NCBI GenBank assembly: GCA_032622095.1 | Contig: CP136063.1 | Location: 13,001,814 to 13,065,813 of the forward strand | Reading direction: 5' to 3' | DNA length: 64,000 nt | From: Siphonodentalium dalli | Lineage: Eukaryota; Mollusca; Scaphopoda; Gadilida; Siphonodentaliidae | Shown: one piece after another, positions 59,000 to 64,000 of the stretch | Position numbering within the stretch: position 1 is the first letter of the stretch | Layout: each line of letters begins with the position of its first letter | Position numbers and translations under genes: made by a program | Notes under the pieces: generated by a model | Told to the model about the DNA's origin: nothing | Database searches by the model: none | The model's input: only the letters and a program-made list of their open reading frames with translations

Positions 59000-60088
59000 A
59001 TGGCTACCCAACAACAACAATCAGCTGGTGTTCTCGCCCCATTAACAGAATCTATCAATTCTCAAATTGCTGCAATGGCCATGACTACGGTGACACAGGT
59101 AGTGACGTCATTTGACGGGGACCCCACGAAATACCACGGGTGGGTCAAGTCGATAGAAAAATGCGCGATCCTAACCGGCGCTAACGAAGCAAAGAAGCCC
59201 TATATGGCATTCCAGAGGTCGACGGGCCCCGTATCAGATTTTTTACAAAGATATTTGGCCACGAATCCTAACGCCACGTGGCAAGACACAAAAACTGAAT
59301 TATCTAGTCGATTTGCCGAGATAAATGACATTCAATTCGCCTTTTCGATGCTAAGAAAAATCAAGCAAAAACAAAACGAAAATTTACATGTGCTTGCCGA
59401 ACGAATTTTGGAGATCGCGACGGTGGCATACCGACAGCAACCCGGTGGGATCAACGCGGTTGAAGGCCAACTCGTAGGGTTTTATATTGACGCTTTAAGA
59501 AGCGACAGTTTGAAAATGAAATTGATCAGGGACGCGCCGAAGACACTAAAATTGGCAGCCGACATCGCCATGCGGGAAATGGGGATCCGACGGGTATTCA
59601 ACCTACGAACGGGCCGCGAAAATTACAACGAAAACGAACCGGAAGCAATGGAAATCGATAGTTTCAGAAACAAACGCGCGAGAACAACCTGCGATATATG
59701 CACAAGCGATAACCACACGACCCGTGAACACCGATCACGCCCGAGACAGGTGCATGTTGAAGCGGTGGTTAAACCACGAACAGTCGAATGTTGGACGTGT
59801 CAAGGTGACCATTTCGCTCGCGACTGCCCCTTTAAGACCGAAAACCGAAGGCACGTATCTTGCTGGGGTTGCGACGGTAATCACTTGGCTAGAAATTGCC
59901 CCTCTAAATCCGGAGATTCGAAGCAAAAGCAATGGAACACGCCAGTAACGCCACCTAGGGGAATCCGCCGAGATCAGCCGAACCGATCACGTGACCTATC
60001 CCATGATACACCGCGTCACAGCCGGAGATATCCGACATTAAACGAACCACCGCGACTAATGACCCCGCCCACATACGCAAAAAACTAA
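59000..60088 (+). CDS. Gag protein
   Basis: 362 residues from the first ATG of the frame (MATQQQQSAG). Residues about 35-200 are a retrotransposon gag domain with 'FDGDPTKYHGWVKSIEK', 'GPVSDFLQRYL' and 'LSSRFAEINDIQFAFSML'. Zinc knuckles follow: a variant 'CDICTSDNH...H' near 231, then two CX2CX3HX4C knuckles, 'CWTCQGDHFARDC' near 264 and 'CWGCDGNHLARNC' near 288. The tail is basic and Pro/Arg-rich. Gag assembles particles and binds the element RNA (family knowledge). The frame is intact. It ends at TAA within a frameshift signal that links it to the next ORF. Confidence 0.93.
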   Translation: MATQQQQSAGVLAPLTESINSQIAAMAMTTVTQVVTSFDGDPTKYHGWVKSIEKCAILTGANEAKKPYMAFQRSTGPVSDFLQRYLATNPNATWQDTKTELSSRFAEINDIQFAFSMLRKIKQKQNENLHVLAERILEIATVAYRQQPGGINAVEGQLVGFYIDALRSDSLKMKLIRDAPKTLKLAADIAMREMGIRRVFNLRTGRENYNENEPEAMEIDSFRNKRARTTCDICTSDNHTTREHRSRPRQVHVEAVVKPRTVECWTCQGDHFARDCPFKTENRRHVSCWGCDGNHLARNCPSKSGDSKQKQWNTPVTPPRGIRRDQPNRSRDLSHDTPRHSRRYPTLNEPPRLMTPPTYAKN

Positions 60089-60120
60089 GGAATCCTCTCA
60101 TTAAGGCCACATGTGAGAGG
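60079..60120 (+). promoter_or_regulatory. Programmed -1 frameshift signal (A AAA AAC plus stem-loop)
   Basis: 60079-60085 is AAAAAAC, read in the gag frame as gcA AAA AAC, immediately before the gag stop at 60086. After an 8-nt spacer, 'cctctca' (60094-60100) pairs perfectly with 'tgagagg' (60114-60120). The downstream protease frame is exactly -1 relative to gag and is open across this point. Slippery heptamer, spacer and hairpin match the classic retroviral gag-pro arrangement (family knowledge). Use in cells is inferred. Confidence 0.85.
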
Positions 60121-61671
60121 AAAGTTAGTATCAACATTGTGGGGAACCCCAGCTCGTGTTTAGTTAGAATAGGTAAAAATAAATATCGCTCATTAGTGGA
60201 TAGTGGAGCGGAAGTATCATTGATTCACAAACGCGTCTATGACGCATTACAGTTCCGACCAAAACTAACTAGGGAACACATCAACCTTAGCTCCGTGAAT
60301 GGGAAGTCACTGGGCGTACTTGGTAGCGTGGAACTAACCTTCAGAATGGCGAAACTAAAATTAACCCATAAATTTTATGTGGCGAATGATATGACCCGGA
60401 ATATGATCTTGGGGAGGGATTGGTTGACCTCTCGGGGGGTCAGACTATATTATGATCTGGGATGCCTCAAGATCAGTGACGTGTATGTCCCCTTGGAAGC
60501 AGATGCGCATATCGCTTCCCTTCTGAGATTAACCAGCAAAGTTAGTTTAAAGCCCCGAACATCGACTTTATGTATGGGAAAATCAAAAAACTTAGCTTCT
60601 CTTCACAAGTCGACATTAATAGAGGTTGCCCAAATCGAGAAAGGTTACCTAGCATCAAAACCCGGTTTGGAGGTAAGGAAGTCGATTTCGGAACTAGGTA
60701 AAAGACATCAAGTCCCATTGCTACTTGTGAACAACACTAATAAAACCGTTTATCTACGGCGCGGCAGTGTAGTTGGAAAATCAGTCACGTATGGACGAAG
60801 ACGCAATCGGGCTGGGAAAGGTTATTATCAAATAACATTACAGCAAGAGCCTAAATCATTTATGATGGTACACAAACACGTGAAACAGGCAAAACGCCAA
60901 CAAGCAGCGAAATTTAACAAAAAGGCCACAGACACCAAATTCGAGATTGGCGAGGCCGTCTATGTGAAGAATCATTTACGAAAAAGCAAACTTGAAAGCA
61001 AATGGAAACCCTACTTCCGCATAACCAAGCAAATAACGCCCGTTACTTTCGAGTTAAGGAATCAATTAACTGGGAAAGTCACACAATCCCATGCTGAACA
61101 TATGCGCAAAGCCAACCTGGAATGGGAAATCCCCAAAACTGACAACAACAAGCGTGCTCAAACGTACGTTGTTCCCCCCGAAGACGAAGATAGCGACGTT
61201 CCTGCCCCTAACCATGTGGGTGGGTCTTCTGGCGATGAAACAGAACCATTACCAGATGATGTAATCGCTCGATATCGGAGACAATGTTCGGACTCCGATG
61301 ACGAAGATGTCCCTTTAAGCGAGCTTAAGATGCGCTTACAGCGTAGAAAGACGCGACTCGCGCGCTCAGAGCCGCTACAAAACCCTGACTCGTCCATGGA
61401 CGAGAGACCAGAGCCGAGTGCCAAGGCACGACGCGCTCCAGCGCCTCGTCGACACGGGCGCAAGGTAACAAAGATGTTTACGAGTGATGACAGCTCAGGG
61501 GATGAGTTAATGGAAGTGGCCGCCGTTGAACAAACCCCTCGTGAATGTAGGCCCGTACCGGCCCCTCGCAAGTGTAAGCAGCTCATGAATGGAGCGAGCA
61601 GCGACTTAATAAGTAAAACGTCACTGCAAACTATACTATCCTCAGTGTCCTCGATAGTAGCAGCAATGTAG
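60086..61671 (+). CDS. Protease fused to integrase C-terminal domain
   Basis: Read in the -1 frame from the gag stop; there is no ATG near the start (a GTG lies at 60139), consistent with synthesis as a Gag fusion. Counted from 60139: aspartic protease with 'LVDSGAEVSLI' near 19-29 and 'MILGRDWL' near 90, then the usual linker 'LRRGSVVGKSV'. At about residue 240 (nt 60840-60880) the sequence passes straight into an integrase C-terminal region: 'VHKHVKQAKRQQAAKFNKKA', 'FEIGEAVYVKN', 'SKWKPYFRI', 'TQSHAEHMRKANL'. A polar acidic/basic tail (330-510) ends at 61671. The whole RT-RNase H-integrase core expected in between is missing, with the frame preserved. The protease could still process Gag. 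The fused tail might bind chromatin or nucleic acid (inference). Confidence 0.9.
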
Positions 61672-62047
61672 ATCAGAAAGCGCCCGAACTTTCGACCTGG
61701 AATTCATTTCGGAATGAATGAGACCCCACTTTTAACTGTCTTATTAATGACTGATGAGTCTAACCTGGCTTCGTAAATGTTGAAAATAGTTAGCCCAACG
61801 CCCCAAACCGAATCGCGAATAAATAGTCATGTTCGGATCAATGACAGGTCGCGCGCCCCATGAAACCCGGCACGTGCGTATGGCGATTTAATAAATAAAG
61901 CTTTGAACTTTGCAATCGCGCACCGAGAGATAACGTGCATACCGCCACCCTTAAGGTTACTACGTTTGAGCGCACCCCGCTCAAATAAACACGATCGAAA
62001 ATATGCTCACGACTGACTTAGTGAACGAAAAAGTATTACCCCAATGA
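61672..62047 (+). other. LTR-element 3' non-coding region
   Basis: No ORF is seen. An AATAAATAAAG near 61889 resembles a polyadenylation signal, which would be unusual inside the element. Confidence 0.5.
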
Positions 62048-62338
62048 ATGGTAGATATGGCCAGGGTGGTATTTTGCCCTAGTAACGTAGTTACGGTAGT
62101 AATTTTCATTATCTCGACCCACCGATTCTGGTGGAGATTTGTTAAACGACATTTACCAAGGTTAGCCATTATGTATAATAAGCAGTTAGACCAGCGACCT
62201 GAGGATATCCCGAATGCCGTGTTCAAAGGACCCATCGACGAAGCAATGGAGACGGATGCACCAAAGCCGTCTGCGCTATTCCGGGACAACACTCAGGAAC
62301 GCCTACATGTATATCCAATTATAGCCGTCAGAGGCTGA
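62048..62338 (+). CDS. Small 3' ORF with a hydrophobic segment, function unknown
   Basis: 96 codons. Residues about 10-25 ('NVVTVVIFIIS') are hydrophobic and could span a membrane, followed by a basic stretch ('HRFWWRFVKRHLPR') and an acidic/polar tail. Its position between pol and the 3' LTR is where env-like or accessory ORFs lie in some LTR elements, and membrane anchor then basic residues then tail is also how an env C-terminus looks. I recognise no family, and the N-terminal part of any such protein is absent. It may be a remnant or a chance frame. Confidence 0.35.
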   Translation: MVDMARVVFCPSNVVTVVIFIISTHRFWWRFVKRHLPRLAIMYNKQLDQRPEDIPNAVFKGPIDEAMETDAPKPSALFRDNTQERLHVYPIIAVRG

Positions 62339-63156
62339 CCACATCTGTGGCGGATTTGGATTAGTATTAATTATGTATCGTATATTAATGTATTCCGAAT
62401 TTCCTCCGTAATTATTGTTGCGCGGATATCAGAATCATTTGCATGTATATAGACATTTATGCATTTCATATATTTCAAATATTAATTGTTGCATAACGAT
62501 GTCCAGGGTATTATAGTTGTATAATCATCAGAATGATTATAGAAAGCGTTGAATAGGGACTATAAATCCCGACATTCAGTCATACGTTTTGATAATTGAA
62601 ATCAATCACCCCGACTTATCTTGTGTTTAACTGTTCGTCAACAAATCCATCTATATAATTAGTTGTAAATTCCATTTTCGTATTGGGCCGATCTGACGAC
62701 TCTCAAGCGATACCGATAAATTGGAAAATTAACCATTGTGTATTCTGACTGTGTCATTTGTTCTCAAACCTCACACAAATATCCGTTTGAGTATTACAGG
62801 CTGACCATGTCGGTGGAACAAGGGTCGACCAGTTGTCAGAACCTACCCCATACTCGGACATTGATGACGAAAATACCCCGACATCCGATGATGATGATAT
62901 GACCCGGAACGAAAATGACGACGCCATGAAATGTCAATCATAGTTTTACACCGAGAGAGTCACAGCCAGTAGGTCGGAGTTGTCTGAGAGACGCCCAGAC
63001 GACCCGATCTACACGGAGACGGCCGACATCGAACCAGCTATCCATCGCCGATGCCGCTGTTGCGAAACACTCCGACGAATCATCAACCTGCTGCGCAGCG
63101 ACGAATTGGACTTGCGATTTCAAGATCAACTTTAAATCGAAAAAGTGAAGGAGTAA
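62339..63156 (+). other. Region before the 3' LTR
   Basis: Mostly non-coding. Around 62795-62942 a frame reads an acidic peptide ('PTPYSDIDDENTPTSDDDD') ending at a TAG at 62940-62942. It follows 'attacag', which could serve as a splice acceptor. The motif 'aggctgacca' occurs both here (62800) and at the end of the small ORF (62331). 63139-63156 is purine-rich and is the likely polypurine tract. Confidence 0.45.
63139..63156 (+). promoter_or_regulatory. Candidate polypurine tract
   Basis: 'gaaaaagtgaaggagtaa' directly abuts the 3' LTR, the position where plus-strand DNA synthesis is primed (family knowledge). It is interrupted by two T's. Confidence 0.6.
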
Positions 63157-63925
63157 TGTGCCAAGACAACCACAGGGACATAACTTTCAACCCGGGAAGA
63201 ATACAAGCAATCTCTTAGTCGCGGGAGCCGCTAGTTTACCACACATATTAGCGGCCCTGCTGGCCACATCAACATTGCGAAATACCGGACATCAAAACGA
63301 ATGATCTGGTGATTCCAGGCCGATACATACATAGTAAGACAGCTGTGGAGTAAACAGAAACGGTCTTGAGGATTAAGCAAGGCCAGATGTATCGCCTAGA
63401 AAAGCTACTGAAACCAGGAGAGTTAATAGGACCCATGGGGAGATGACGATAACTCAATTACCCTAAGTACGTCTGGAACCGACCAGCCGTAAAGATGCAC
63501 ATGGCCTTGATTAGCGGCCGCTCTGGTATTTAGTAAGAAGGGAGTCAACACCCAGGGCCAGTTCTAAGCAGTTCTAACCAGCTACCCTATAGTACAACGA
63601 ATTCTCGGACGCCAGAGAAAAGCAGCTAGAAGGATGGATGAAGATACAAGGTAAACACGATGATCTTGTGATCCTAACAACATCTCACTGATGCGCCGGC
63701 GGAAGAAGAAGATGAGACGACAGGAAGATAAACTCAACCGGAACTCAACCGAGTAGAAGACAAGCAGATACACCCAACCTATGAAGACGGAAGAAGACCC
63801 CAACCCAAGCAGACGACAGGAAGAGAAACCCAGATACCGATGATTGAACATTATTGACTTTGTTATATATAAATAATCAAACCGTTCTGATAGCCTTAAG
63901 AGTTATATGTACCCGTATTGGCACA
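63157..63925 (+). repeat. 3' LTR
   Basis: 769 bp, identical to the 5' LTR except one base (C at 63285). Followed by 'attt' (63926-63929), the right target duplication. Confidence 0.97.
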
Positions 63926-64000
63926 ATTTTCTCATTAGATGACTTTTGACTATTTGACCGTTTCTGCTTGAAAATATACCAATTACTATTCGGACAGGCC
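63926..64000. other. Right flank of the LTR element
   Basis: Too short to interpret beyond the target duplication at its start. Confidence 0.6.

Larger units (their letters stand above)
58095..63925 (+). mobile_element. Ty3/Gypsy-like LTR retrotransposon, internally deleted
   Basis: A 5831-bp element: 5' LTR, candidate primer-binding site, gag, frameshift signal, protease-integrase C-terminal fusion, 3' ORF, purine-rich tract, 3' LTR. The target duplication is 'attt' (58091-58094 and 63926-63929). The LTRs differ at one of 769 positions, so insertion was recent. Reverse transcriptase, RNase H and the integrase catalytic core are absent, hence it must have been copied by an autonomous relative (inference). 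The Ty3/Gypsy assignment rests on the gag form, the protease and the GPY/F-like integrase tail with 4-bp target duplications; a BEL relationship is less likely but the zinc-knuckle spacing is compatible with it. Confidence 0.92.

Noticed and set aside
61158-61586. 142-codon minus-strand frame
   Set aside because: Shadow of the protease-integrase ORF tail, which has clear domain evidence on the plus strand.
1-64000. tRNA or rRNA genes
   Set aside because: I scanned by eye for cloverleaf box A/B motifs and conserved rRNA stretches and found none convincing. A covariance-model search would be needed to exclude them.

Overview
The window looks like gene-poor nuclear DNA from an invertebrate, most probably a marine mollusc (inference, moderate confidence). 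The reasons are its AT-richness, the absence of bacterial gene organisation, the mix of an L1/Tx1-like LINE, a Crypton-type tyrosine recombinase and a Ty3/Gypsy-like LTR element, many foldback/MITE elements, long minisatellite arrays, and dispersed repeats with (GACA)n or 'aaggtcaaggtca' stretches. I found no intact host gene. Every long reading frame belongs to a transposable element, is a shadow of one, or is an artefact of tandem repeats.

Layout. 0-8.5 kb: anonymous DNA with two separate 42-bp minisatellites, a hAT-like non-autonomous element at 4.4-5.5 kb and dispersed repeat debris at 6.2-7.4 kb. 8.58-15.17 kb: an essentially full-length LINE (ORF1, a long spacer, ORF2, poly(A)) between 13-15 bp target-site duplications, with one frameshift near the end of ORF2. 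15.8-24 kb: a cluster of strong palindromes around a broken Crypton/DUF3504 tyrosine recombinase gene, into which a 391-bp piggyBac-type MITE inserted at a TTAA. 24.6-30.5 kb: duplications, an 11-bp array and two adjacent 25-bp arrays lying between 200-bp inverted repeats. 31.6-43.3 kb: several arrays built on related units (an 'accagcatcat...caattca.caggac' theme), the largest 3.3 kb long, plus an 81-bp array carrying the theme on the opposite strand. 43.9-47.4 kb: a LINE ORF2 relic next to a 3.0-kb element with terminal inverted repeats of about 1 kb. 47.8-50.7 kb: dispersed and tandem repeat debris. 51.1-57.9 kb: an 83-bp-unit repeat family present in both orientations and interrupted by other elements, including a 796-bp foldback inserted at TA. 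58.1-63.9 kb: a young LTR retrotransposon whose two 769-bp LTRs differ at one position.

The LTR element is the best-supported unusual object. It has gag with zinc knuckles, a canonical A AAA AAC slippery site followed by a stem-loop at the gag stop, and a second frame in which a retroviral-type protease runs directly into an integrase C-terminal domain. Reverse transcriptase, RNase H and the integrase core are missing, yet the frame is open. This suggests a recently mobilised, non-autonomous, internally deleted lineage. The second notable locus is the Crypton gene: on paper, removing the MITE and one TTAA brings its coding frame back into register, which dates the MITE after the gene and leaves one older, independent frameshift.
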